A stretch of 64,000 bases of DNA, from assembly GCA_965660945.1 (NCBI GenBank), contig CBFIBS010000013.1, positions 1 to 64,000 of the forward strand, read 5' to 3'. This document shows, in pieces, positions 1 through 8,384 of this stretch. Position 1 is the stretch's first letter. Every line of letters begins with the position of its first letter. Origin of the DNA: UBA7985 sp002711265 (lineage in GTDB: Bacteria > Pseudomonadota > Alphaproteobacteria > UBA7985). The notes beneath the pieces were generated by a model. That model did not search any database. It had not been told where the DNA came from and saw only the letters and a list, made by a program, of their open reading frames with translations. A program made the position numbers and the translations under genes.

Positions 1-362
1 CAAGGTCGGCGCAACCGTGTTTCAGCGAAGAACTCCACCGCGCTCAAAGCGAAGCGTGTTGAGCGCAAAGTTAGAGCGTCGCTCAAATCGAAGTGTGTTG
101 AGCGCAACAAAAGAAAATGCGCGACGCTTGGCCCCGCCGCGCGAAGCGCGGCCGGGGACAAGTCGGCGCAACCATGTTGCAACGTAGAACTCAAACACGC
201 TCAAAGCGCAGCGTGTTGAGCGTAAAGCAAAACCGCCGCGAAGCGGCCAAGGTCAGAGCGCGCCACCCAAAACACCCATCCCAGATGAGAGACCATCGCG
301 ACCCATATCATCGGCAAGCCTGTCATAGTCTGCCGGCCTTGAAAGCACCCGGCGGGAGACCG
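1..362. repeat. Intergenic repeat region downstream of parE
   Basis: There is no convincing gene here. A 66-bp direct repeat occurs at 5-70 and 162-227 with about ten mismatches. Each copy begins GTCGGCGCAACC and ends in a hairpin CGCTCAA...TTGAGCG. A third copy of that hairpin alone lies at 80-107. Between the long copies, 127-162 forms a strong 36-nt hairpin (arms CTTG/CAAG, CCCC/GGGG, GCCGCGC/GCGCGGC around GAA). No T-tract follows it, so it is not a classic terminator. The structure resembles REP-like intergenic palindromes. Confidence 0.7.
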
Positions 363-2372
363 TCAGACGTCGATTTCTTCCGCCACGTAGGCAGCGTTCT
401 CCTGAATGAACTCGAAGCGCTTTTCCGCCTTCTTGCCCATCAGGTCTTCCACCAGCTCCCTGATCGACCGGCCGGCCGCAAGCCCTGCAGCAGCGTCAGC
501 CAGAGTCACCCGCTCGAGCTGGCGAGTCTTGGGGTCCATGGTCGTCTCTCGCAGCTGCTTTGGCATCATTTCGCCCAGCCCTTTGAACCGGGAGATTTCG
601 ACGTTGGCATTCGCGCGGAATTCACGCTCGAGGATCTGATCCTTGTGCCGGTCATCCCGGGCGTAGAATGACTTGCCGCCGTGGCTCAGCCGGAACAGCG
701 GCGGGACGGCGAGGAACAGCCGCCCGGCCTCGATGATCTGCGGGAAGGTCCGGTAGAAGTAGGTCATCAGTAGCGAGGCAATGTGAGCGCCGTCGACATC
801 GGCGTCCGTCATGATCACCACGCGCTCGTAGCGCAGGTTGTCGACGTCAGCGGACTTGCCGTCGAGCCCCAGCGCCTGCGCCAGATCGGCCAGTTCCTGA
901 TTACCGCGCAGTTTGTCGGCGCTGGCCGAGGCCACGTTCAGAATTTTCCCGCGCAGGGGCAGGATCGCCTGGGTCTCGCGGTCGCGCGCCTGTTTGGCCG
1001 ACCCTCCGGCTGAGTCGCCCTCAACGAGAAACAGTTCGGTCCCCTCGGGGTTGTTGCGGGAGCAGTCCGTGAGCTTGCCCGGCAGCCGCAGGCGCTTGGT
1101 CACCGACTTGCGTGCCGTGTCCTTCTCCGCCTTTTTCCGCAGCCGTTCCTCCATGCGCAGGATGATACGGTCGAGCAGCGCCCTTGCTGCCGGACCGTTA
1201 CCGGCCAGCCAGTGTTCAAAGTGCTCCTTGAGCGCCTGATCGACCAGCCGGGCGGCCTCCGGGCTGCCCAGCCGCTCCTTGGTCTGCCCCTGAAACTGCG
1301 GTTCGGGGATAAAGCAGGACAGCACGGCCTGCGCGCCACCAAGCACGTCGTCGGCGGTGATCGTTGCAGCCTTCTTGTTGCCCGCCATCTCACCAAAGGC
1401 CCGCAGCGCCCGCGTCAGCCCTGTGCGTAGGCCGTTCTCATGGGTGCCGCCCTGGGGGGTGGGGATCGTGTTGCAGTAGGATGAAAGGCTGGCCTCACCG
1501 CCGCTCTCATCATCGGGCCAGGCCAGGGCCCATTCGGCCTTGCCGCCCGAACCGTTCAGGTCTGCACGGCCTTCGAACATGGAACCGCCGATCAGCGCCT
1601 GCTCGCCGAGTTGTTCGCGCAGGAAGTCACCCAGACCCCCGGGGAAATGGAACACGGCTTCGGCCAGGGTCTTATCACCCTCGACCAGCAGCGCCGGGTC
1701 ACAGTTCCATCGGATTTCGACCCCGCGCTCGAGATAGGCCTTGGATCGCGCCATCCGGAACAGGGTCGCCGGGCGGAACGCCAGCTTCGAGCCGAAAATC
1801 TCTGTGTCCGGGCGGAACTGTACGGAAGTGCCCCGCCGGTTCGGCGCCGCGCCAACCTTCTCCAGCTTGCCGGTGGCAACCCCGCGCGAAAACGACTGGG
1901 TCCAGAGCACTTTATCGCGGGCAACTTCGACCACGAGGCTCTCCGAAAGCGCATTGACCACCGAGATGCCCACCCCGTGCAGGCCGCCCGAGGTCGCATA
2001 GTTCTTGCCGCTGAATTTGCCGCCGGAGTGCAGGGTTGTGAGGATGACCTCCAGCGCCGATTTATCCTTGAATTTCGGGTGCGGATCGACCGGTATGCCG
2101 CGGCCGTTGTCGGTCACGCGCACCGAGCCGTCGGCGATCATCTCGACTGAAATCCGGGTGGCGTGGCCGGCGACCGCCTCGTCAACAGAGTTGTCGAGGA
2201 CTTCGGCCATCAGGTGGTGAAAGGCCCGCTCGTCGGTGCCGCCGATGTACATACCCGGACGCTTGCGCACCGGCTCGAGGCCCTCGAGAACCTCGATATC
2301 TCGTGCGGTGTAGCCACTGGCTTTCCTAGTCTGCTCTTCGGAAACGGAGAAAAGATCCGCATCTACCGCCAT
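363..2372 (-). CDS. parE: DNA topoisomerase IV subunit B (ParE)
   Basis: This is the ATPase subunit of topoisomerase IV, which with ParC decatenates daughter chromosomes. The order is GHKL ATPase domain (EVLDNSVDEA near residue 60, DNGRGIP near 87, GGLHGVGISVVNALS near 125), transducer domain, then TOPRIM (EGDSAGGSAKQ near 448 and DADVDGAHI near 525). It ends at the expected place after ENAAYVAEEIDV. The frame is open to 2495, but I chose the ATG at 2372 because AAGGA sits about 9 nt upstream and ParE proteins usually start shortly before the ATPase domain. This gives 669 aa, a normal length. The repeat region 1-362 lies downstream. ParE rather than GyrB fits its length and the lack of a GyrB-type insert. 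Confidence 0.95.
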   Translation of the reverse strand: MAVDADLFSVSEEQTRKASGYTARDIEVLEGLEPVRKRPGMYIGGTDERAFHHLMAEVLDNSVDEAVAGHATRISVEMIADGSVRVTDNGRGIPVDPHPKFKDKSALEVILTTLHSGGKFSGKNYATSGGLHGVGISVVNALSESLVVEVARDKVLWTQSFSRGVATGKLEKVGAAPNRRGTSVQFRPDTEIFGSKLAFRPATLFRMARSKAYLERGVEIRWNCDPALLVEGDKTLAEAVFHFPGGLGDFLREQLGEQALIGGSMFEGRADLNGSGGKAEWALAWPDDESGGEASLSSYCNTIPTPQGGTHENGLRTGLTRALRAFGEMAGNKKAATITADDVLGGAQAVLSCFIPEPQFQGQTKERLGSPEAARLVDQALKEHFEHWLAGNGPAARALLDRIILRMEERLRKKAEKDTARKSVTKRLRLPGKLTDCSRNNPEGTELFLVEGDSAGGSAKQARDRETQAILPLRGKILNVASASADKLRGNQELADLAQALGLDGKSADVDNLRYERVVIMTDADVDGAHIASLLMTYFYRTFPQIIEAGRLFLAVPPLFRLSHGGKSFYARDDRHKDQILEREFRANANVEISRFKGLGEMMPKQLRETTMDPKTRQLERVTLADAAAGLAAGRSIRELVEDLMGKKAEKRFEFIQENAAYVAEEIDV

Positions 2373-2523
2373 GCCCGGCAATCCTTCACGTTGAAAATCG
2401 GTGTTCAGTATCTGTTCCGGTTTATCGCGCTTATGCGCTACGAACGCAAGCCGCTTAGCGCTGCTGAGGCTCTGAAATCGCGGGCGAATTGACAAACTGG
2501 GTACGATCAGGAAGTTTCATATT

Positions 2524-3561
2524 ATGCGACGGAAATCCGAGCAGATTTGGGCCCTTGATGGCCTCTACCGCGACGGCCACATCACGTCAGCCGAGCGTGC
2601 TGCTGCGTGGCAAAGTCTTTTCCCGGCCAGGATCACGGTGTGGGACGGTCGCTTGCTGTGGGTGCTGTCGGCCCTGTGTCTCTCGCTGACCCTGTTTTCG
2701 GTCGCGGCGCTGAACCTGACCCTGATCCTGCAGTTCTTCGAAGCCCAGCTCGAATGGCTGACCCGGCGGTGGTTCGATGTCCTGCGCTGGAGCAGCCTGA
2801 TCCATGTCGCCCTGGCCAGCCTGCCGCTGCTGCTGTTTGCCGTATTGGCCGCGCGTGAACCGCGAGCGTGGGTGCAGCAGATCCTGCTGGTGCTGACCAT
2901 CGCGCTGGTGGCGCTGCCGGTGATCGTCACCGGTCAGATCTATCAGGTCGGGGCTAATGCCAGCGGTCTGTTCCTGGTCTGGGGCCTGCTGGCCCTGCCG
3001 GCCGCAGTTGCCGCCCGCACCAAGGTCGCCTGGGTCTTCATTCAGGCTCTCGCCTATCTGTTCGTGCTCTATCAATTCGGCGAGGGCTTCGCCTTCAGCC
3101 CGCTGATTCAGTCGGCAGTGGCGCTGGCCGGGCTCGGGCTTTGGGCCTTGATGGGCCGCTCCGGGGCGGAATGGGTCAGGGGGCGCTGGTACCCGGCGGT
3201 CAATCTGGTGGCGCTGGGTGGCATGGCCGCCGTCTCTGTCTTCGGTATGACCAGTGCGGCGCTGGCGACGCTGGTTGTCAGCCTGATCGCCTTTGGGCTG
3301 ATCATTTGGCGGAGCGGTTTGCAGACTGTTCTGGGCGGCTTGTCGTACATTCTCATCGTGTCGCTGATTGCCTTCTTCTTCCTGCGCTACACCGCGTTCG
3401 ATTTCATCGGTGACAACATCCTTTCCGGGGGCTTTTTGCTCAGTCTGGTGGTGTTGCTCTGGTTCGTGGGCGCGATTGCCCTCTACCTGCGCCTGCGCCA
3501 GAGAGCGGGCCGCGCCGTGAACCAAGACGAAGTCACAGCGGGGGACAGAGGCAATCGCTGA
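2524..3561 (+). CDS. DUF2157-type polytopic membrane protein
   Basis: A 345-aa inner-membrane protein with a soluble N-terminal stretch of about 40 residues (LDGLYRDGHITSAERAAAWQ), followed by roughly ten hydrophobic segments. The N-terminal helix-turn segment followed by many membrane spans is typical of DUF2157. The assignment is strengthened by the next two genes, which form the known DUF2157-DUF4401-GDYXXLXY trio. The function of the trio is unknown. AGGAAG precedes the ATG by about 10 nt. Its 3' end overlaps the open frame of the next gene, whose start is problematic. The start is only 28 nt from the chosen 5' limit of the parE frame (2495), so the two genes are divergent and share a promoter region around 2373-2523. 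Confidence 0.75.
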   Translation: MRRKSEQIWALDGLYRDGHITSAERAAAWQSLFPARITVWDGRLLWVLSALCLSLTLFSVAALNLTLILQFFEAQLEWLTRRWFDVLRWSSLIHVALASLPLLLFAVLAAREPRAWVQQILLVLTIALVALPVIVTGQIYQVGANASGLFLVWGLLALPAAVAARTKVAWVFIQALAYLFVLYQFGEGFAFSPLIQSAVALAGLGLWALMGRSGAEWVRGRWYPAVNLVALGGMAAVSVFGMTSAALATLVVSLIAFGLIIWRSGLQTVLGGLSYILIVSLIAFFFLRYTAFDFIGDNILSGGFLLSLVVLLWFVGAIALYLRLRQRAGRAVNQDEVTAGDRGNR

Positions 3562-3661
3562 TCTCGACCGCTGGATCGAAGGCCTCAACCGGCCCGACAT
3601 CGCCGAGGCGCTGGCACGACAGCGCGAGCACCGAAAGGGCACATGGGTCGCGCGCGGTCTG

Positions 3662-4546
3662 ATGGTGCCGGCGCTGCAGTTCGGGATCGGTACCCTCTCC
3701 ATTCCACTGGGCTTTCTATACTTCGGCCTGCTGGAAACGGGTGTGGCCTTGCTGATCGTTCCGGGTCTGATCTTTCTCGGCCTGGCTTCCGTGGTTGACC
3801 GAAGCCTGCAGAATCCTGCGAAGCAGTCCAGCCAACCGCTGCTCCTGACCTCCGCAGGGTTTCTTCTGGTGCCGCTGCTGGGCGTCGTCGCGACCTTTCA
3901 TATCGCCATTGCCCTCTATCCCTTTAATGACGCCTACGCCTTTCCGTTTCTGTCTGGTGTCGCGGTCATGGCGATCGGGGTGGGGTCGCAATGGGGCTTT
4001 TTGCAGCCGTTGTGGCGGCTGATTGCGGGGTTTATGGCCCCGGTCGGCGGCTTTGTGGTGCTCTGGTGCGGGCTCGGGCAGGCCAGCGTCCTGTTCGCGG
4101 GTGGGTTCCTCGACTACGTCGATCAGAACAGCTTGCGCATGCACATGCAGTGGGCGGTGATCGCCGCGCTACTGGTGCTCGCGGGCCTGATGCTGCTCGA
4201 GCGGCGCTGGTCGCGGGCTTGGACGCTGCGCGATGGTACCGCCTTCTTCCTGCTGGTCGCTGCCTGTGTTGGCGCGGGCGGGAATTTTGGCTGGTTGCCC
4301 TGGTGCCAGCTGCTGGTGCCCGCCGGGGTCTTTGTGCTCGCCCGGCTGTGGCGGGGGCAGGCGCTGCAGGTTCTTGCCGTCATCGCCTTCATCACGATTC
4401 TGATTGCCGCCTACCGTCAGGCCGAGGTTTCCTTTGTCATCAAAGGAGGACTGTTTGCGCTGCTGGCGGCTGGGTTCGCCGCAGGTGCCGCGGTTGTCGG
4501 CCGTCGCGTCGCCTTGCAGCAACAGCAGGGGGCTAACGGCTCATGA
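3662..4546 (+). CDS. DUF4401-type membrane protein (true start unclear)
   Basis: A 294-aa polytopic membrane protein from the first ATG, with about eight to ten hydrophobic segments. By position and composition it is the DUF4401 partner of the upstream DUF2157 protein. The reading frame is open from 3521, and the 47 codons before the ATG look coding (ADLDRWIEGLNRPDIAEALA), yet they contain no ATG, GTG or TTG. Possible starts are CTG at 3611 or ATC at 3554, which would overlap the upstream stop. A sequencing indel or a frameshift from the upstream gene is also possible. The stop overlaps the next start by 4 nt (ATGA), so translation is probably coupled. The function is unknown. Confidence 0.7.
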   Translation: MVPALQFGIGTLSIPLGFLYFGLLETGVALLIVPGLIFLGLASVVDRSLQNPAKQSSQPLLLTSAGFLLVPLLGVVATFHIAIALYPFNDAYAFPFLSGVAVMAIGVGSQWGFLQPLWRLIAGFMAPVGGFVVLWCGLGQASVLFAGGFLDYVDQNSLRMHMQWAVIAALLVLAGLMLLERRWSRAWTLRDGTAFFLLVAACVGAGGNFGWLPWCQLLVPAGVFVLARLWRGQALQVLAVIAFITILIAAYRQAEVSFVIKGGLFALLAAGFAAGAAVVGRRVALQQQQGANGS

Positions 4547-5109
4547 GCTTCACCCGTCTGCGTCCGCTGCTGATCGGCCTGTCCGTGCTCCTGACCCTGG
4601 TGTTCGTGGTCTGGACGGTGTGGCGCAACGAGCAGACCATCGCCAATGGCCGCGACGCCTTTGTCGAGCTGCGCCCGGTCGACCCACTGTCGCTGGTGCA
4701 GGGCTACTACATGGCGCTGAATATGCAGGTCGACCTGCCGCCCAGAGAGGGCCTCGGCATCGCCGATCCACGGGCCGTCTTTACCCTCGATGATCGGGGT
4801 GTCGCGACCGCCAGCCGCTGGCTTGACCTCGGGGAAGACGGTGAACAGGGCAGGGGTGGCGCACAGGCTGACCTCAGCCCCGCCGAAGTGATCCTCAGGG
4901 TCGGGGAGGCTGGTCGGCGCCTGTCGGTCATGCCTGACAGCTTTCTGTTCGAGGACGGGCAGGCTGAGACCTATGAGGGTGCACGTTACGGTCATTTCCG
5001 CGTGCTCGCCGATGGTCGTTCGGTGCTGATCGGCCTGACCGACGGCGATCTGCAACCGCTGGTCCCGATCAAGCGACGGATCGAAGCAGCGGCTTCGACG
5101 GTCCGCTAA
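4543..5109 (+). CDS. GDYXXLXY-type membrane-anchored protein
   Basis: A 188-aa protein with one N-terminal membrane anchor (residues about 8-26) and a periplasmic domain. The segment VDPLSLVQGYYMALNM matches the family signature in which G-[DY]-Y-x-x-L follows a P-x-S/D-L motif; here the core reads QGYYMAL, with Y in place of the usual D. It overlaps the upstream DUF4401 gene by 4 nt and closes the DUF2157/DUF4401/GDYXXLXY cluster, so the three products probably act together in the inner membrane. The biochemical role is unknown. No terminator is obvious directly after the stop. Confidence 0.75.
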   Translation: MSFTRLRPLLIGLSVLLTLVFVVWTVWRNEQTIANGRDAFVELRPVDPLSLVQGYYMALNMQVDLPPREGLGIADPRAVFTLDDRGVATASRWLDLGEDGEQGRGGAQADLSPAEVILRVGEAGRRLSVMPDSFLFEDGQAETYEGARYGHFRVLADGRSVLIGLTDGDLQPLVPIKRRIEAAASTVR

Positions 5110-5217
5110 TCGAAACGGGTCGATGCCAGCCCAGTAAGCCGGTTCGGGCATGCCGAACAAGTCGGGTCAATGCCTGCCGAACGACGCTTTTCCCCCCGGT
5201 CTTGAGGCGCACCAATG

Positions 5218-5285
5218 AAGCATCAAGCATCAAGCATCAAGCATGAAGCATGAAGCATGAAGCATGAAGCATGAAGCATGAAGCA
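5218..5285. repeat. 7-bp tandem repeat, nine full copies
   Basis: Three copies of AAGCATC are followed by six of AAGCATG and a partial AAGCA, with no interruption. The array lies between the GDYXXLXY gene and the glnA terminator. It is not CRISPR-like because there are no spacers. On the minus strand it would read through as a short Leu-His-Ala-Ser-Cys-Phe-Met repeat, but no gene is supported there. Confidence 0.95.
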
Positions 5286-5297
5286 GAGGCGCTCCAT

Positions 5298-5324
5298 GAA
5301 AAAAGGGCCGCCGAAGCGACCCTT
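5298..5324 (-). terminator. Rho-independent terminator of glnA
   Basis: Read on the minus strand, a 9-bp stem (AAGGGTCGC pairing with GCGGCCCTT, one G-T pair) closes a TTCG tetraloop and runs straight into a T-tract. It lies about 80 nt after the glnA stop, in the correct orientation to end the glnB-glnA transcript. Confidence 0.9.
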
Positions 5325-5401
5325 GATCCGTTGTGCCTTGAACCGGCGGGAGGGTAGGCCACTGAGCGGCCTGTCCCTGTCGCCGGGTCTGCGCTGTCGG
5401 C

Positions 5402-6811
5402 CTAGACCGAGTAGTACATCTTGAATTCGACCGGGTGTGGTGCGAATTCGAACTCCACCACTTCTTCCATCTTCAGGTCGATGTAAGCCTCGATCTGATC
5501 CTTGGTGAACACGCCACCTTCGAGCAGGAAGTTGTGGTCCGCCTTGAGCGAGTCCAGCGCTTCGCGCAGGGAGCCACAGACGGTCGGAATGTCCTTCAGT
5601 TCCTCGTCTGACAGCTCGTACAGATCTTCGTCGCGCGGGTCGCCCGGGTCGATCTTGTTCTTGATGCCGTCGAGGCCTGCCATCAGCATGGCGGAGAAAC
5701 ACAGGTATGGGTTCGCGGTCGGATCCGGGAAGCGGATTTCCATGCGCTTGGCCTTCGGCGAGGAGCCGAACGGGATCCGGCACGATGCCGAACGGTTGCG
5801 CGCGGAGTAGGCGAGCAGAACCGGTGCCTCGAAGCCCGGAACCAGACGCTTGTAGGAGTTGGTCGACGGGTTGGTGAAGGCGTTCAGTGCCTTGGCGTGC
5901 TTGAGAACACCGCCGATGTACCACAGCGCTTCCTGGGACAGGCCTGCGTACTTGTCGCCCGCGAACAGCGGCTGGCCGTCCTTCCAGATCGACTGGTGAC
6001 AGTGCATGCCGGTGCCGTTGTCGCCCTGGACGGGCTTGGGCATGAAGGTCGCGGACTTGCCATAGGACGCGGCAACGTTGTGCACCACGTACTTGTACAG
6101 CTGCAGCTTGTCGGCAACGCGCGTCAGGTGGTCGAAGGTCATGCCAAGCTCATGCTGGGACGGCGCAACCTCGTGGTGGTGCTTGTCCATGTCCACGCCC
6201 ATAGCCAGCAGGGTCGAGGTCATCTCGGCGCGGATGTCGCCGGACTGGTCGATCGGGTTGACCGGGAAGTAGCCGCCCTTGACGCCTGGACGGTGGCCCA
6301 TGTTGCCGCCTTCCATTTCGTCGCCGGAGGCGTAAGGGCCTTCTTCGGAGTAGAACTCGAAGAACGAACGGTTCATTTCGACCGAGAAGCGAACATCATC
6401 GAACATGAAGAACTCGGCTTCAGGTCCGAAGAACACGTCGGTGCCAACGCCGCTGTCCTTGACGAATTGCTCGGCCTTCTTGGCGGTGCCGCGTGGGTCG
6501 CGCGAATAGAATTCTCCCGTGATTGGGTCCTTGACGTCACAGAAGATGATCAGCTGTGGCTGCGCGGTGAAGGGGTCCATGACCGCGGTTTCCATGTCAG
6601 GCACGAGCAGCATGTCGGACTCGTTGATGGCTTTCCAGCCGGCGATCGAGGAGCCGTCGAACAGGATGCCTTCGTTAAAGGCATCTTCGTCCATGGCGTG
6701 CTCGCACATCGCGAGGTGCTGCAGCTTGCCGCGGGGATCGGTGAAGCGTACGTCGATGTATTCAACGTCGTTCTCTTCGATCATCTTTCTGATGTCAGCA
6801 TAGGTGGTCAT
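5402..6811 (-). CDS. glnA: Glutamine synthetase type I
   Basis: Catalyses ATP-dependent synthesis of glutamine from glutamate and ammonia in the cytoplasm. The 469-aa length and full collinearity match the GSI-beta dodecameric class. The N-terminal beta-grasp region contains VEYIDVRFTDPRGKLQH and the substrate loop contains FDGSSIAGWKAINESDM. The catalytic domain has PGVKGGYFPV, HHHEVAPSQHELG and NRSASCRIP. A Tyr in DEDLYELSDEE near residue 400 is the expected GlnE adenylylation site. glnB lies upstream with a 112-bp gap, the usual alphaproteobacterial nitrogen-control pair, and a strong terminator follows. Activity is probably controlled through the PII/GlnE cascade. Confidence 0.97.
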   Translation of the reverse strand: MTTYADIRKMIEENDVEYIDVRFTDPRGKLQHLAMCEHAMDEDAFNEGILFDGSSIAGWKAINESDMLLVPDMETAVMDPFTAQPQLIIFCDVKDPITGEFYSRDPRGTAKKAEQFVKDSGVGTDVFFGPEAEFFMFDDVRFSVEMNRSFFEFYSEEGPYASGDEMEGGNMGHRPGVKGGYFPVNPIDQSGDIRAEMTSTLLAMGVDMDKHHHEVAPSQHELGMTFDHLTRVADKLQLYKYVVHNVAASYGKSATFMPKPVQGDNGTGMHCHQSIWKDGQPLFAGDKYAGLSQEALWYIGGVLKHAKALNAFTNPSTNSYKRLVPGFEAPVLLAYSARNRSASCRIPFGSSPKAKRMEIRFPDPTANPYLCFSAMLMAGLDGIKNKIDPGDPRDEDLYELSDEELKDIPTVCGSLREALDSLKADHNFLLEGGVFTKDQIEAYIDLKMEEVVEFEFAPHPVEFKMYYSV

Positions 6812-6923
6812 GCCCTATCCTTTCTTGGTCGTTCTGGTTCACTTTGAGATTGGTGTTCAGGAATGCAGGTGCGGGGCCTGAACGACCCCTTGTCAGGCGT
6901 GGCCGGGTGCAACGGTCGGTCGG

Positions 6924-7262
6924 TCAGACCGCTTCGTCACCGCGTTCGCCGGTTCTGATGCGGACCACGTCGATCACGTCGGTCACCCAGATTTTGCCAT
7001 CACCGATACGCCCGGTCTTGGCGCTGGTTTCGATGGCCTGCAGGGCGTCATCGAGCTGGGCATCCGCGACGATCAGGTCGATCTTAACCTTGGGCAGGAA
7101 ATCAACGACGTACTCGGCACCGCGGTAGAGCTCGGTATGGCCTTTCTGGCGTCCAAAGCCCTTGGCCTCAGTCACAGTGATGCCGGCAACGCCGATGGCG
7201 TGGAGAGCCTCTTTGACGTCGTCGAGCTTGAAGGGTTTGATGACAGCTTCGATCTTTTTCAT
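6924..7262 (-). CDS. glnB: Nitrogen regulatory protein PII
   Basis: A 112-aa trimeric signal protein that senses 2-oxoglutarate and ATP/ADP and controls GlnE, NtrB and other targets. The sequence is collinear with classic GlnB. MKKIEAVIKPFKLDDVKEAL is the N-terminus. The T-loop GHTELYRGAEYVVDFLPKVK carries the uridylylation Tyr in GAEY, and the C-terminal signature GRIGDGKIWVTDVIDVVRIR is present. It lies 112 bp upstream of glnA on the same strand, so co-transcription is likely. GlnB rather than GlnK is favoured by linkage to glnA and the absence of amtB. Confidence 0.95.
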   Translation of the reverse strand: MKKIEAVIKPFKLDDVKEALHAIGVAGITVTEAKGFGRQKGHTELYRGAEYVVDFLPKVKIDLIVADAQLDDALQAIETSAKTGRIGDGKIWVTDVIDVVRIRTGERGDEAV

Positions 7263-7602
7263 GGTGGTCTACGCCTCGGAACAAACTGGAGGCCAAATCA
7301 CGCCGCCAAGGGCGTCGCAACGGCCGTTTCGTCGTCACGCTTTAGCGCTGTCATGGCCAGACTGAGAAGGCTTTGCTGCGAAAAGGGGCAGTTTTGGCGG
7401 TATTGGGCCTTCAATGCCGGGGCATAAGGCAAATAATGCGCCTAAAAAATAGGCACTAGCATAAAATTCAGCCATAGATGTGTTTCTGGGCCAATTTCGA
7501 ATCGCTTCTGTCCCACCAGTTTCCGCATGGGAGCCCCGGACCGCGCAGGGTTCGGGGTCGCTTGACCCGTCCCACCGTCTGGCGTATCGAAGCGATCTTG
7601 AT
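7263..7602. other. Intergenic region upstream of glnB
   Basis: About 340 bp without a gene between glnB (-) and tRNA-His (+). It should hold the glnB promoter. The only clear structure is an AT-centred palindrome GCCTA-AAAAA-TAGGC at 7440-7454, about 180 bp before the glnB start. I see no convincing sigma-54 -24/-12 element. Confidence 0.5.
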
Positions 7603-7680
7603 GGCGACTGTAGCTCAGCTGGTTAGAGCACCGGTTTGTGGTACCGGGGGTCGTGGGTTCGAGCCCCATCAGTCGCCCCA
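7603..7680 (+). tRNA. tRNA-His (anticodon GTG)
   Basis: A full cloverleaf can be folded. The acceptor GCGACTG (7604-7610) pairs with CAGTCGC (7670-7676), the D-arm contains AGCTCAGCTGGTTAGAGC, and the anticodon stem CCGGT/ACCGG holds loop TTGTGGT with anticodon GTG at 7638-7640. The T-arm contains GGTTCGAGCC. The discriminator is C73 and CCA is encoded (7678-7680). An extra G at 7603 provides the G-1 that is the identity element of tRNA-His. Confidence 0.97.
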
Positions 7681-7703
7681 ATTTTCCGGGAGAAACCCGG
7701 CCT

Positions 7704-8384
7704 GTGACCCAAGACCACAACCCCCGTCAGACGTCGGCCTCAACGCCGCCCTTCGCCCTGTCCGCAGGGCGCCGCGACATGCTGGCCTTCATCACCCGCT
7801 ATGAGCTGTTCAAGCTGATCGCTGACCGTCCGGGCGTGATCCTCGAGCTGGGGGTGCAGCACGGGCAGGGGCTTATGTCCTTCGCCCATATTGTCTCCAA
7901 CCTTGAGCCCAATCACGTCGCCCGGCGCATCTATGGTTTTGACACCTTCGAGGGTTTTCCGGCGGTCGACGAGGTGGACCGGGCCAAGGCCGGTCGCAAC
8001 GCCCGTCCCGGGCGACTGAAGGGCGATCTGGCACGCCTGCAGCAGGCGATTGCAGACCATGATCAGGATCGGTTTCTCGGGCAGGTGCCGCGCGTGGAAC
8101 TGGTTGTTGGCGACGTGGAAGAAACAATTCCGGCCTTCATCGAGGTGAACCCGCAGTTGCTGATCGCGCTGGTCTACGTTGATCTTTGCCTGTATCGGCC
8201 GACGGCGGCGGCCCTGCGGGCGCTGTGGCCGCTTATGCCCAAGGGTTCAGTGCTGGCCTTCGACCAGCTGGCGTTTCCTGAGTTCCCCGGCGAAACGCGC
8301 GCCGCGCTAGAGGTGATCGGTGCTGAAGCACTCGAGCTGCGCCGGTTCAATTTTGAAAGCCAGGTATCGTACCTGATCCGCTGA
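7704..8384 (+). CDS. TylF/macrocin O-methyltransferase-like protein
   Basis: A 226-aa SAM-dependent methyltransferase of the TylF family, which methylates sugars or small molecules. LELGVQHGQGLMSFA is the SAM-binding loop, YGFDTFEGFP is the family hallmark, and LIALVYVDLCLYRPTAAAL is the acidic metal-site strand. The frame is open upstream but overlaps tRNA-His, so I chose GTG 7704 with GGGAGA 10 nt upstream; ATG 7779 is an alternative that keeps the whole domain. No sugar or antibiotic genes are adjacent, so the substrate cannot be inferred. It stands alone between the tRNA and a palindrome-rich gap. Confidence 0.75.
   Translation: MTQDHNPRQTSASTPPFALSAGRRDMLAFITRYELFKLIADRPGVILELGVQHGQGLMSFAHIVSNLEPNHVARRIYGFDTFEGFPAVDEVDRAKAGRNARPGRLKGDLARLQQAIADHDQDRFLGQVPRVELVVGDVEETIPAFIEVNPQLLIALVYVDLCLYRPTAAALRALWPLMPKGSVLAFDQLAFPEFPGETRAALEVIGAEALELRRFNFESQVSYLIR

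Noticed and set aside
117..671. 184-aa plus-strand frame at the left edge
   Set aside because: It runs through the repeat hairpins and then antisense to parE; no domain and no ribosome site.
5218..5285. CRISPR array
   Set aside because: Perfect head-to-tail 7-bp units without spacers; no cas genes.
7638..7703. Upstream extension of the methyltransferase frame starting at 7638
   Set aside because: It overlaps the 3' half of tRNA-His, including the anticodon; GTG 7704 with a ribosome-site-like GGGAGA is more plausible.
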